Shown piece by piece: positions 52,388 to 59,471 of a stretch of 64,000 bases of DNA; within the stretch, counting starts at the first letter, position 1; each line of letters opens with the position of its first letter. The stretch is from a virus, in IMG/VR virus record IMGVR_UViG_3300028844_004840, positions 62,001-126,000 of that record; one strand, written 5' to 3'. A program made the translations under genes and the position numbers. The notes below the pieces were generated by a model, which was not told the origin of the DNA, searched no databases, and was given only the letters and a program-made list of their open reading frames with translations.

Positions 52388-53106
52388 TACATGGATTCCT
52401 TTCGTGAGGCGTAGTTTTGTTCCGCAATCAATACCGCGCGGTCAAGTCCGAGGGCCAGTTCAAGAACTTCGTATTCGTCGCCAAAATCTGTTCGGGTGGA
52501 AATGCTCGCAATCTCTTTCCACTCACCTTTCCATGGCATTTCAATGTCCATGGTCTGCGTGCTGTAGCTAGGAAGTCGGTCGGATTCCACCAGACGAGAC
52601 GTCCCCAACATCACGGCGTCAAGCGCTGTGCGCATCGCGGTGGTGACTGGCGTGCGATAATCTGCCATAGTCCCTTTGGCATAGATGCACTGGAATTCCA
52701 GTTGGTAGAATTCATTGAATCGGAGGGTGGCAGCGCGCGCGCCGTCTGATGCCTCTACACGGAAGGATTTTCCGGCTTGCCATACACATGCCGGAAAACT
52801 CTTCTTGTTACGGAAGCGCTCACGCGCATACTGATAAGAAGACGGCGTGGTTTCAGGGCGCAAAGCCAGTTGATTTTCCGACTTGAAAACTTGGGTGAAG
52901 AACACGTCGTCACCTGTGTATTCTTTGTTCATGCAAATCTGCGGCGTTAGGATAGGACCGTCTATTTCATGGAACGTCCATGCCTTGTTGATTTCGGAAA
53001 GTGCGGGGATTACCGCATCCGCTACCGCCGAGGTGATTAGGCGGCGTAGCCGCACTTGCTCCGGTGCCCAAAACGGGATTGATTCAATGTTAAGATACGT
53101 TGTCAT
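52387..53106 (-). CDS. class II aminoacyl-tRNA synthetase-like catalytic core
   Basis: 239 aa from ATG 53106 (GGAAGAGACCACT upstream, 17-nt overlap with the preceding gene). Class II motif 2 is clear: ALRPETTPSSYQ, SFRVEAS (115-120), then RFNEFYQLEFQ (129-139). Motif 3 is LALGLDRAVLI (217-227, Arg223). The context WKGEWKEIAS and TRTDFG resembles the glycyl/threonyl (IIa) group. There is no anticodon-binding domain. It might charge an unusual tRNA, such as the one at 56346-56414, or act on another substrate. Confidence 0.75.
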   Translation of the reverse strand: MTTYLNIESIPFWAPEQVRLRRLITSAVADAVIPALSEINKAWTFHEIDGPILTPQICMNKEYTGDDVFFTQVFKSENQLALRPETTPSSYQYARERFRNKKSFPACVWQAGKSFRVEASDGARAATLRFNEFYQLEFQCIYAKGTMADYRTPVTTAMRTALDAVMLGTSRLVESDRLPSYSTQTMDIEMPWKGEWKEIASISTRTDFGDEYEVLELALGLDRAVLIAEQNYASRKESM

Positions 53107-53623
53107 AGTGGTCTCTTCCCCATTCCATTTCTTCAAGAACATCACCCATATCGACTTTATGGTCAAAACATATGTCCTCGATCATTTCTTTAGTTACGCC
53201 ACCCATTCGATTATACGTCAACGCTTCGGCTGCTGCCGTCTTTACATCTTCACTCGCCATTTGATCCCTTTCGAAAAAAAAATTGTCAACCATTCCCTGA
53301 GGCGTTTCGAATACCTGTGCACGCTCACTGATAGTATAAGCGATGATGGCAAGTTGTTCGTAATGCATCATGGTCATCCCAATTATCTTGGAAATATCAG
53401 CATCCGTTCCGAGAATGCGTACAGGAATATTTCGGTCCCGATACACTTTGCCCCCGAAGGACCATTGCCCTGTAACGGGTTTTAGGATGGTCAGTCCGCC
53501 GGACACCATCATCACCTTTCGGTCCCACTCTTTGTGGTGTTTGGTGGTAACCGGAGTGCCGTCGTTATATTGGCAAGGGACGAGAATTTCCCAAAGAGCC
53601 TTGGGGTCCTCTTTAATCGGCAT
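53090..53623 (-). CDS. phage protein of unknown function
   Basis: 177 aa. The first 75 residues match a recurrent phage family (ALWEILVPCQYNDGTPVTTK, WDRKVMMVSGGLTILKPVTG, GQWSFGGKVYRDRNIPVRI) with no known function. The remainder is helical. Overlaps its neighbours by 11 and 17 nt. Confidence 0.6.
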   Translation of the reverse strand: MPIKEDPKALWEILVPCQYNDGTPVTTKHHKEWDRKVMMVSGGLTILKPVTGQWSFGGKVYRDRNIPVRILGTDADISKIIGMTMMHYEQLAIIAYTISERAQVFETPQGMVDNFFFERDQMASEDVKTAAAEALTYNRMGGVTKEMIEDICFDHKVDMGDVLEEMEWGRDHYDNVS

Positions 53624-53921
53624 CGCACATACTCTCTATCAACTCTTCCGTGATTGCGCCTGCTTTCATTCCGACAGGCTTTCCATCGAAGAAAGAAAGA
53701 AATAAAGGAAGTGCTCGCACGTTATACGCCGCAGGAATTTTAGGATTGTCTTCAAGATCGAACGTAGCAAATATAACTTCATTGCCTCGGCGTTGTGCCA
53801 CTGATTGGAAGTTAGGTAACGCCAGATTGCAAGGCCCTGCCCATTTTGCATGAAACATTACTAGCATCGGTGATGATACTTTCAGTGTGGGCATAAAAGT
53901 TCTGTCGTCAAGTTCGATCAT
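53613..53921 (-). CDS. thioredoxin-fold protein with WAGPC instead of WCGPC
   Basis: 102 aa from ATG 53921 (GGAGATTTCAC upstream). Thioredoxin pattern: VMFHAKWAGPC (21-31), a FATFDLEDNPKIPAAYNVRA strand and the cis-Pro region ALPLFLSFFDG. The first active-site Cys is Ala28; only Cys31 remains, so classical disulphide reduction is unlikely. It might bind a partner, or act as a monothiol, or simply be a scaffold. Confidence 0.78.
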   Translation of the reverse strand: MIELDDRTFMPTLKVSSPMLVMFHAKWAGPCNLALPNFQSVAQRRGNEVIFATFDLEDNPKIPAAYNVRALPLFLSFFDGKPVGMKAGAITEELIESMCDAD

Positions 53922-53957
53922 GTGAAATCTCCAAATCATTTCATTTCAATTGAAACG

Positions 53958-53986
53958 TATATAGGAAATTATGAAACGATTCGCAA
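53958..53986 (-). promoter_or_regulatory. promoter-like site upstream of thioredoxin-like gene
   Basis: Minus strand: TTGCGA (53981-53986), 17-nt spacer, TATATA (53958-53963). Confidence 0.45.
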
Positions 53987-54026
53987 CCTCCAAAAATGAA
54001 AAGACCCGCAGAATCGGGGTCAGTTC

Positions 54027-56174
54027 TTATGCGTCAGCCATTTCAGCCAAGATTTCGTCTTGTGCGGCGCGTAGGGCACCTACCGTTGCCTTTGGGGCAT
54101 CTGGATCGTCGCTGCCCGCATACTCGATTATATCCCCGAAAGACGTGCGGTACTTGCCATAGTTGACAAAATAATCCAACGTTTCTTTCAGCGTTCCAGC
54201 CTTGGCGTGGACGTTCGCGCCTTGGTTCCAGTTGCCGGATAGGTCAACATAGATCATTTCACCCGTATCTAGGTCCAGCAGGGCTGGCGTGCAGTTACGG
54301 TTGGCGCTGTCCAAAGACATTTTGCTTTCCACGGTTGAGCACTCGAAGTGGTGCCCCGTTTGCCCGTCGCGGATCATCAGACCAACATTACATTCAAACG
54401 TATCGAAGTTGTTTCCACTGTACACGTTCGCGTTCATGAGGATATAACGAACACCGCGTTCTTTAGCTTTCGCCACGTCAATGTCAATGTATTCCGCTGC
54501 GCCGTTGCTTCCGTTCAAAATGTCGCCGGAATGTTTCATCCCAGTCCCATTCAGATTGTAATAGGCACAATCAAACAGCTTGTCCAAATCTTCATTGTAC
54601 GCGACCGCTGACATGTCTACGTCACAGCTTTCGTGCCAATGCAAGAAGAAGCGAATTGTATCCGAATCTTCGAAGGACAGTTTCACACGGTCGCCGCGAT
54701 TGGAACGCGTGTCCCCCTCAGAAGCATTGCGACCACCGACAGGTACGAACATACCGTAGGCATCCGATGGAATACCCTTGCGGCTGAAAGACAGGGTCCC
54801 TGCGAGACGTTCGCGAAGGTGCTTTTCAAGGTCCGCCTTAACCGTAAACGGGATAGGCTCACGTCCACGCTCAGACTTCATCAACGTGCCGTTAGGCAGC
54901 GCGTGAAAACGATTCACGGTGTTAGCCGTTTTCGCCATGTGCGTGTTAAGCTGTAGCAATGTCATCGCGTTTACCTCAGGCAACGCTGTACGCGCGGCGC
55001 TGATCAAACGGTTGCGGCCTTTTCCTTCGGCATCAACTGCACGGCTAAGCGCAGTCATACGACGAGCAAGCTCGCCCGGACGCTGCATTGCCATATCGAT
55101 CTTCAAGCCGATAGGTGCGGCAGCATACTTTTGCTCCCACGACTGCATGTTTCCCTTGCGGAGGGTGCGCAGGACTTCGGCGGCACGCGGCGCGACCTTG
55201 TTGTGGCGGTTGCTTGCAACGTGGGATGCAAAGCGCTTCCAGAATTCAACGTTACGCATGAAGTCTGTTTCGTGATCGGTGTTGCCGCGTTCCAAGATTG
55301 CGTCGATGATCTTCATCATCTTCTTGCCTTGGTTCTTGTTCAACTTGAAGCGTGGATTCATGTTGAGAGACAAGTCTGGCTCCACTGTTACATTGGATAC
55401 GAGGTGTGCGCGCCATCCGGTTCCGGTCTTGCGAACGACTTGCGTTCCAGACAGGTGTACAGCGAGACGTAAAACATCTGTGACAGAGTTACAGAGAGAG
55501 GCATACACATCCGCTGAGAGGTCTGCGGCTACCAAGGGCAGCTTTTCGCGGAACTTCACGTTGCGTACAACTTCACTCGATACAATGTCAGCATCCAGTG
55601 ACCACTTGACGAAAGCCAGTTCGGTCGGTGTGAATGGTGTTAGGTTGCCCAGCATTGCCGCAGCCTTGTCGCCCAAATCCGCATGGGACATTGGCTTCAA
55701 GAAGCGAATCTTGCGGCGAGAGTTACCCTTTTCTGCCTTGAATTCGAGCGTGTATTCGTTATCGAAGTCCACGTTTGCGCCATGCATGTCGCTTTGGAAC
55801 CCTGTTACCGGGTCAGCACCATATACACGTGCGTCAAATTCGAGGGCGGCTCCGAGTGCACGCAGCATCCACACAGAAATACGTGCTTCAAGAGGCACGA
55901 TAGTGTGATTTGGAAACTGTCGGTACAGTGGCGAGGTCTTCGCCGAGATGCCGTCGATGTTTGTGGAGAGCGCTTCGCCGATGCGTATGAAGATCGTGCC
56001 ACGCTGGGTTCCGGTCATCGCTTCCAACTTCTGAACGAATTCAGGTGTCAGCGAGTAGCGGTATTCAAGCGCCAAGGCGGCGATGTCCACAACTGTGGCT
56101 TCGTTTTCGTTTGCTGGTACGTTGTCCTCAACGAGAACTGCACCAAAAAGGCTCATAATGCGGGCGTCGATCAT
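54027..56174 (-). CDS. TerD-domain protein with large N-terminal helical region
   Basis: 715 aa. The last 200 residues form a TerD-like domain: HESCDVDMSAVAYNED, KLFDCAYYNLNG, HSGDILNGSNGAAEYIDIDV, then the C-terminal VGLMIRDGQTG and LDLDTGEMIYVDLSG. The N-terminal 500 residues are helical (FWKRFASHVAS, AAEVLRTLRKGN, AMQRPGELARRM) and resemble bacterial stress proteins that pair this helical unit with TerD. TerD domains bind calcium in ter stress systems. Why a phage carries it is unknown. GAAGGAGACGCAAG precedes the ATG. Confidence 0.72.
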   Translation of the reverse strand: MIDARIMSLFGAVLVEDNVPANENEATVVDIAALALEYRYSLTPEFVQKLEAMTGTQRGTIFIRIGEALSTNIDGISAKTSPLYRQFPNHTIVPLEARISVWMLRALGAALEFDARVYGADPVTGFQSDMHGANVDFDNEYTLEFKAEKGNSRRKIRFLKPMSHADLGDKAAAMLGNLTPFTPTELAFVKWSLDADIVSSEVVRNVKFREKLPLVAADLSADVYASLCNSVTDVLRLAVHLSGTQVVRKTGTGWRAHLVSNVTVEPDLSLNMNPRFKLNKNQGKKMMKIIDAILERGNTDHETDFMRNVEFWKRFASHVASNRHNKVAPRAAEVLRTLRKGNMQSWEQKYAAAPIGLKIDMAMQRPGELARRMTALSRAVDAEGKGRNRLISAARTALPEVNAMTLLQLNTHMAKTANTVNRFHALPNGTLMKSERGREPIPFTVKADLEKHLRERLAGTLSFSRKGIPSDAYGMFVPVGGRNASEGDTRSNRGDRVKLSFEDSDTIRFFLHWHESCDVDMSAVAYNEDLDKLFDCAYYNLNGTGMKHSGDILNGSNGAAEYIDIDVAKAKERGVRYILMNANVYSGNNFDTFECNVGLMIRDGQTGHHFECSTVESKMSLDSANRNCTPALLDLDTGEMIYVDLSGNWNQGANVHAKAGTLKETLDYFVNYGKYRTSFGDIIEYAGSDDPDAPKATVGALRAAQDEILAEMADA

Positions 56175-56196
56175 CTTGCGTCTCCTTCTATTTTGG

Positions 56197-56265
56197 TCCG
56201 ACTAAAGCGTGAGGCTTTGCTTTGCTAAAATGCATGATAGAAGTATGCCATCACATGCGGTCGGA
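56197..56265 (-). repeat. tRNA-sized structured repeat, copy 2
   Basis: 69 nt, closed by TCCGAC/GTCGGA. It shares with 56477-56552 the words GGCATACTTCTA and AAAGCCTCACGCTTT, the latter able to form a small hairpin next to the closing stem. The closing stems differ in sequence but both pair, which argues for RNA structure. It lies in the leader of the TerD-domain gene. Confidence 0.55.
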
Positions 56266-56345
56266 TATTACGTTCCACCTATTTGATTGGTGGTATATTG
56301 TCAATCTCGAATTTATAAAAAAGAACAAGCTCGCGACTTTTAAAG

Positions 56346-56414
56346 CCTGCTGCTCTACCAACTGAGCTACCCGATGCAAGCACCGAGGTTGGATTCGAAC
56401 CAACGACCCGCAGG
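56346..56414 (-). tRNA. circularly permuted tRNA-like gene
   Basis: Read on the minus strand, the 3' half comes first: anticodon-stem strand CCTGC (56410-56414), variable loop GGGTC, T arm GTTGG-TTCGAAT-CCAAC, acceptor strand CTCGGTG (56381-56387). Then a CTTG tetraloop (56377-56380) and the 5' half: acceptor CATCGGG (56370-56376), TA, D arm GCTC-AGTTGGTA-GAGC, A, anticodon-stem strand GCAGG (56346-56350). The acceptor (7 bp, two G-U) and anticodon (5 bp) stems pair fully across the halves, so they belong to one tRNA in reversed order. C73 and G-1 recall tRNA-His. No CCA is encoded, and the anticodon cannot be read without knowing the join. Confidence 0.7.
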
Positions 56415-56476
56415 TTGACCATTGTTAGAAGTATGTCAACGAATGCGTTCTCTTTCATAAATCCGAGGACTGATAA

Positions 56477-56552
56477 GAAGCGCCAAAGCGTGAGGCTTTG
56501 TGCTCTACTCAAAAAAGAAAATTAGAAGTATGCCGACACATGTGAGCGCTTC
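56477..56552 (-). repeat. tRNA-sized structured repeat, copy 1
   Basis: 76 nt, closed by a 7-bp stem (GAAGCGC/GCGCTTC) directly beside a CAAAG-CCTCACG-CTTTG hairpin with T-arm geometry but no T-loop consensus. It contains GGCATACTTCTA, also found at 56238-56249 and, as CATACTTCTA, at 56426-56435. A short ORF (MKRSHVSAYF) with GAGGATTGTT upstream starts within it. It begins about 25 nt after the promoter -10. Confidence 0.55.
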
Positions 56553-56577
56553 ATAACAATCCTCGTTTCGTGTACCC

Positions 56578-56629
56578 TGTATACGCAGGGGTGTGTGATC
56601 CTGTCAACAACTAAATTGCGGACAGGATC
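56578..56629 (-). promoter_or_regulatory. strong promoter with overlapping inverted repeat, upstream of tRNA-like region
   Basis: Minus strand: TTGACA (56602-56607), 18-nt spacer, TATACA (56578-56583). The -35 overlaps one arm of a 9-bp inverted repeat (GATCCTGTC 56597-56605, GACAGGATC 56621-56629), followed on the + strand by ATTTTTCTTT. It could be a promoter with operator, or a terminator for + transcripts. Confidence 0.65.
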
Positions 56630-56637
56630 ATTTTTCT

Positions 56638-57009
56638 TTAACTGCCCAGTGGGATTTGTCCAGAGGCTTGTGCACGCTCTTGCACCTGGCGCTGCATCTC
56701 CTGATAGATAAGCTGCGTCGCGTCCGATATGGACAGTGCGATAAGCTCCGCATATTCCACAGCTTTCTCACGGTCAGCGGCGTTTTCGACCGGGTTCAGT
56801 TCGACCTGTTCGAGAATGCCAGCGACGATTGGCTTCACAACCTGTTCATGTGCGTCGCCATTTAACGAGCGACAGGCTATGACGACCTTCATGAAGGGAA
56901 GGACTTCGGTGGTTGTTTTGAGGCCGAGCATGCTCTTTACCGTCGCGATGGAATCGCTCACGGAATCCAGAACCATGTCGGATACGCTTACTTGTGGTTG
57001 TGTGTTCAT
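56638..57009 (-). CDS. hypothetical helical protein
   Basis: 123 aa, all-helical, without Cys pairs or membrane segments (SVSDSIATVKSMLGLK, ADREKAVEYAELIALS). Stop lies 9 nt from the promoter hairpin. No family recognised. Confidence 0.55.
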   Translation of the reverse strand: MNTQPQVSVSDMVLDSVSDSIATVKSMLGLKTTTEVLPFMKVVIACRSLNGDAHEQVVKPIVAGILEQVELNPVENAADREKAVEYAELIALSISDATQLIYQEMQRQVQERAQASGQIPLGS

Positions 57010-57013
57010 GTTC

Positions 57014-57364
57014 TCACTTTCGTAGTTTTAGGATTTGGTTGAGTGCTGTCATCATTTGCGCAGCCTCGTCGGGATCGACGGCGATAGATTCTCCGTCGCG
57101 TTGTACGAGAATCTTTGTCCCGCATTCCATCACGGTTATTGGTCCATGTAGGCCCTGCACCGTGATTGAAATTTCTTGTCCAGCCTTGGGTTGGCTTTCC
57201 ATGTTTGGTTCAGTATGGCTTACACGTCCTGAGACTGTGCCACCTATCGAGGCGCGGATGCGGTTCTGCTTACGGTAGCTTTCGCACCCGGCGGCATCAT
57301 TTGTTGTTTTGCAGCGAAACTTGTCGCTGGCATTACAGAAGTCACAGGTAGGTTCAATTGACAT
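57014..57364 (-). CDS. zinc-finger-like protein with a polymerase-like TVSGR segment
   Basis: 116 aa from the ATG at 57364 (TAATG overlap). A Cys cluster (CDFCNASDKFRC, later Cys in GCESY) is followed by ASIGGTVSGRVSHTEPNM, which looks like the family A polymerase segment GGTVSGRATHSSPN of the phage's own polA. The rest is beta then a helix. Function unknown; the similarity may be chance or a borrowed motif. Confidence 0.5.
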   Translation of the reverse strand: MSIEPTCDFCNASDKFRCKTTNDAAGCESYRKQNRIRASIGGTVSGRVSHTEPNMESQPKAGQEISITVQGLHGPITVMECGTKILVQRDGESIAVDPDEAAQMMTALNQILKLRK

Positions 57365-57693
57365 TATGTGTTGTCCTCCGTATCTGCGGTCCATGTTCGG
57401 ACGTATCTGGATTGGAGAGTGTCCGCTCCACGATCTTCTCCAAGCATATCTGGATAGAATTCGCCGCTGCCTAAACGCCACAGGTGGCGAGCATTGACAC
57501 TGTGCACCACTTTAGAAGCGGGTGGGTAGACCTCTATGGCGGCGGTTTCCGGCCCCCACAAAAAATCTTTCACAGCCTGTAGCTGGTCCCATGTGATATT
57601 TCCATCGTGATATACCACAAGGTGTCCTATGTTGTGGTCTATTGTCAAATTGAATCCGTGGACAACTACTTCTTCTACATTGCGCACATTCAT
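57364..57693 (-). CDS. hypothetical phage protein
   Basis: 109 aa from ATG 57693, 2 nt overlap region after the CCA-adding enzyme stop. Contains FNLTIDHNIGHLVVYHDGNI, TWDQLQAVKDFLWGPE and SVNARHLWRL. Resembles a recurrent phage family of unknown function. Confidence 0.5.
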   Translation of the reverse strand: MNVRNVEEVVVHGFNLTIDHNIGHLVVYHDGNITWDQLQAVKDFLWGPETAAIEVYPPASKVVHSVNARHLWRLGSGEFYPDMLGEDRGADTLQSRYVRTWTADTEDNT

Positions 57694-57694
57694 A

Positions 57695-58894
57695 TCAGTC
57701 ACCCATAACTGCAGCGATGCACTCGTCACGTGTTGCCGCCATGTTTCTGTGCAGCCAAAATTCTCTGGCCTGTCGGATTGCTTTACCAAGTTCTTGTCCC
57801 TGTGTAAACCCCCTATCCATGAAATCTACTGCTTTCACAGGAAATTTCTGTTCAGAAGCCACTTGCAAGGCTCTGCCAGTAAAGTCGTCTTTGCGCAGAT
57901 ACCCCAGCTCGCGCGCAAGCGGCATGCCGTGCACCTGTGCCAACGCTTCGAGGGACAGCGTCTGTGGATTGCTGTACAAAGTCGCCAGCGTTTCGACGAA
58001 CACGCGATCTTTTTTCGCCAACGGTAGCGGTACGTTTTTGCCGCATACAGTATATAAACGCGTGCGCCAGTCGGTGTTCGTGCCGCCAAAATCACTTTCG
58101 CCGCTCAGTAGATCAAACAGATTATACAGTGTGTGTCCGTGCGGGAACACTTCATCCAACACCCCATGCGACTGCATGCGGGTAAGTACCAGCCACAGAT
58201 GGGCGTTGTTTGTTGACGGATTGTCGAACCGCGTATTAACAGCAGATAACAGCTTCTGCATCTCCATCAGCACACGCTCACGCGATATGTCTTTTAGTCC
58301 GGCAGCGTACGCTTCGCATGCTATCATACCATCTTTGTCCATGTTGTCGAAGCCGTGCGTCGCATTGAATCGGTAGAATCGCAATATGCGTAGGTAGTCT
58401 TCGCGGCATCGTGTGGCAGCGTCGCCAACGAATCGGATACGACCTGCTTTGGCGTCTTCAATGCCTGTTCTTGTTGGGTCATATACTTCCCCGTTCAGGT
58501 CCATGTACAGCGCGTTCATGGTGAAGTCCCTGCGCTCAGCGTCTTGGTTCATGGTATCAGCGTATGCAATGGTGGCACGACGTCCGTCTGTAGCCACATC
58601 GCGACGGTAAGTTGTCACCTCGAATGTGTGACGATCTTTGACCGCTGTCCATGTGCCGTGCTCAACCCCTGTAGGAACCATTCTCCACCTAGCAGCGTAA
58701 AGCGTGTTGAAAACTTGATCAGGTGTGGCGTTGGTTGACACGTCGATGTCGTTACATGGGCGTCCCATGACAGCATCACGTACGCATCCACCAACAGCGA
58801 AGGCTTCAAAGCCATCATTGTTGAGTGTTTCCAATAGCCCGCGTAGCGGGCCTTGTAGCCATTCAGGATTTAATCGTTCAGAATCTGCTTCCAT
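57695..58894 (-). CDS. cca: CCA-adding enzyme (tRNA nucleotidyltransferase)
   Basis: 399 aa, class II nucleotidyltransferase: AVGGCVRDAVMGRPCNDIDV (33-52, with the DxD pair), TTYRRD, RRDFTMNALYMDL (121-133), EDYLRILRFYRFNA (about 168-181) and a helical tail region. It adds or repairs the CCA end of tRNAs. A phage copy is unusual. The tRNA-like gene at 56346 encodes no CCA, so the enzyme may serve it. AGGAGGACAACCCGC precedes the ATG. Confidence 0.9.
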   Translation of the reverse strand: MEADSERLNPEWLQGPLRGLLETLNNDGFEAFAVGGCVRDAVMGRPCNDIDVSTNATPDQVFNTLYAARWRMVPTGVEHGTWTAVKDRHTFEVTTYRRDVATDGRRATIAYADTMNQDAERRDFTMNALYMDLNGEVYDPTRTGIEDAKAGRIRFVGDAATRCREDYLRILRFYRFNATHGFDNMDKDGMIACEAYAAGLKDISRERVLMEMQKLLSAVNTRFDNPSTNNAHLWLVLTRMQSHGVLDEVFPHGHTLYNLFDLLSGESDFGGTNTDWRTRLYTVCGKNVPLPLAKKDRVFVETLATLYSNPQTLSLEALAQVHGMPLARELGYLRKDDFTGRALQVASEQKFPVKAVDFMDRGFTQGQELGKAIRQAREFWLHRNMAATRDECIAAVMGD

Positions 58895-59298
58895 GCGGGT
58901 TGTCCTCCTGAGAAGAGCATTTCCACGATTTCGTCAAGGAATGCGTTTGTGCGCGGAGCGCGTTTAGGTAACTCGGACAACCCTGTACCGAGTCCATCGG
59001 TTGGGAAGATTACGATCAATCCGTCATCTCGTGCTTGAAAGGCGGCTCGGAAGTCTGTAGCAATTACACGACAGTTCTCAATAAAGTCATCGTCACTGAA
59101 ATAAGCATTACTACCAGACGTTGGTGTGTTCTTCGTGGCGATGCCGATTGCGTTTGGTTCGTCCCGCATTTCTTTTGCCTGCCCACCATAGCCTCTGCGT
59201 TTGCAGTTGTCGCCGAACAAATACACGGCTTTGCCAAAATTGTTTTGTGCATCGGCGCGGAAGTACCATGCCTGTTTAATTACATTTGGTGCGCTCAT
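58870..59298 (-). CDS. macro-like/DUF7831-type hypothetical protein
   Basis: 142 aa. AVYLFGDNCKRRGYGGQAKE, NAIGIATKNTP, then IVIFPTDGLGTGLSEL and AFLDEIVEML follow the pattern of short phage proteins thought to adopt a macro-domain-like fold, which would bind ADP-ribose-type ligands. That would fit the NAD+ theme but is not proven. Overlaps the CCA gene by 25 nt. Confidence 0.55.
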   Translation of the reverse strand: MSAPNVIKQAWYFRADAQNNFGKAVYLFGDNCKRRGYGGQAKEMRDEPNAIGIATKNTPTSGSNAYFSDDDFIENCRVIATDFRAAFQARDDGLIVIFPTDGLGTGLSELPKRAPRTNAFLDEIVEMLFSGGQPAWKQILND

Positions 59299-59411
59299 TT
59301 CCAGTATCCCAACACAAGACGTGGATTGTCGTAATACAGCGCGTGCGGTGCTGTCACCAGTCCCAGCGTCACCGCTGTCATCAATGCAAGTTGTTCAAAA
59401 GCATGTTTCAT
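59295..59411 (-). CDS. 38-aa small membrane protein
   Basis: 38 aa from ATG 59411 with GGAGGACTTAAT upstream, 4-nt overlap with the next gene. A hydrophobic centre (LALMTAVTLGLVTAP) then a short tail. First gene after the promoter at 59443-59471. Confidence 0.55.
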   Translation of the reverse strand: MKHAFEQLALMTAVTLGLVTAPHALYYDNPRLVLGYWK

Positions 59412-59442
59412 ATTAAGTCCTCCGATTCGTTTCGATATAACC

Positions 59443-59471
59443 TGTATAGGCGCTACCAGTTTAGTTGTCAA
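59443..59471 (-). promoter_or_regulatory. sigma70-type promoter for CCA-enzyme operon
   Basis: Minus strand: TTGACA (59466-59471), 17-nt spacer, TATACA (59443-59448), an almost consensus promoter overlapping the end of the phosphoesterase gene. Confidence 0.65.

Noticed and set aside
56346-56414. Reading the region as one ordinary tRNA with the 5' half first
   Set aside because: After GCAGG the downstream bases (AGTCG) do not pair with it and no T arm follows; the T arm and CCTGC lie upstream instead.
56279-56512. 77-aa minus-strand ORF across the tRNA-like region
   Set aside because: Its translation (GSNPTSV, GSSVGRA) is the usual read-through of tRNA arms; it has no ribosome site and spans the structured repeats.
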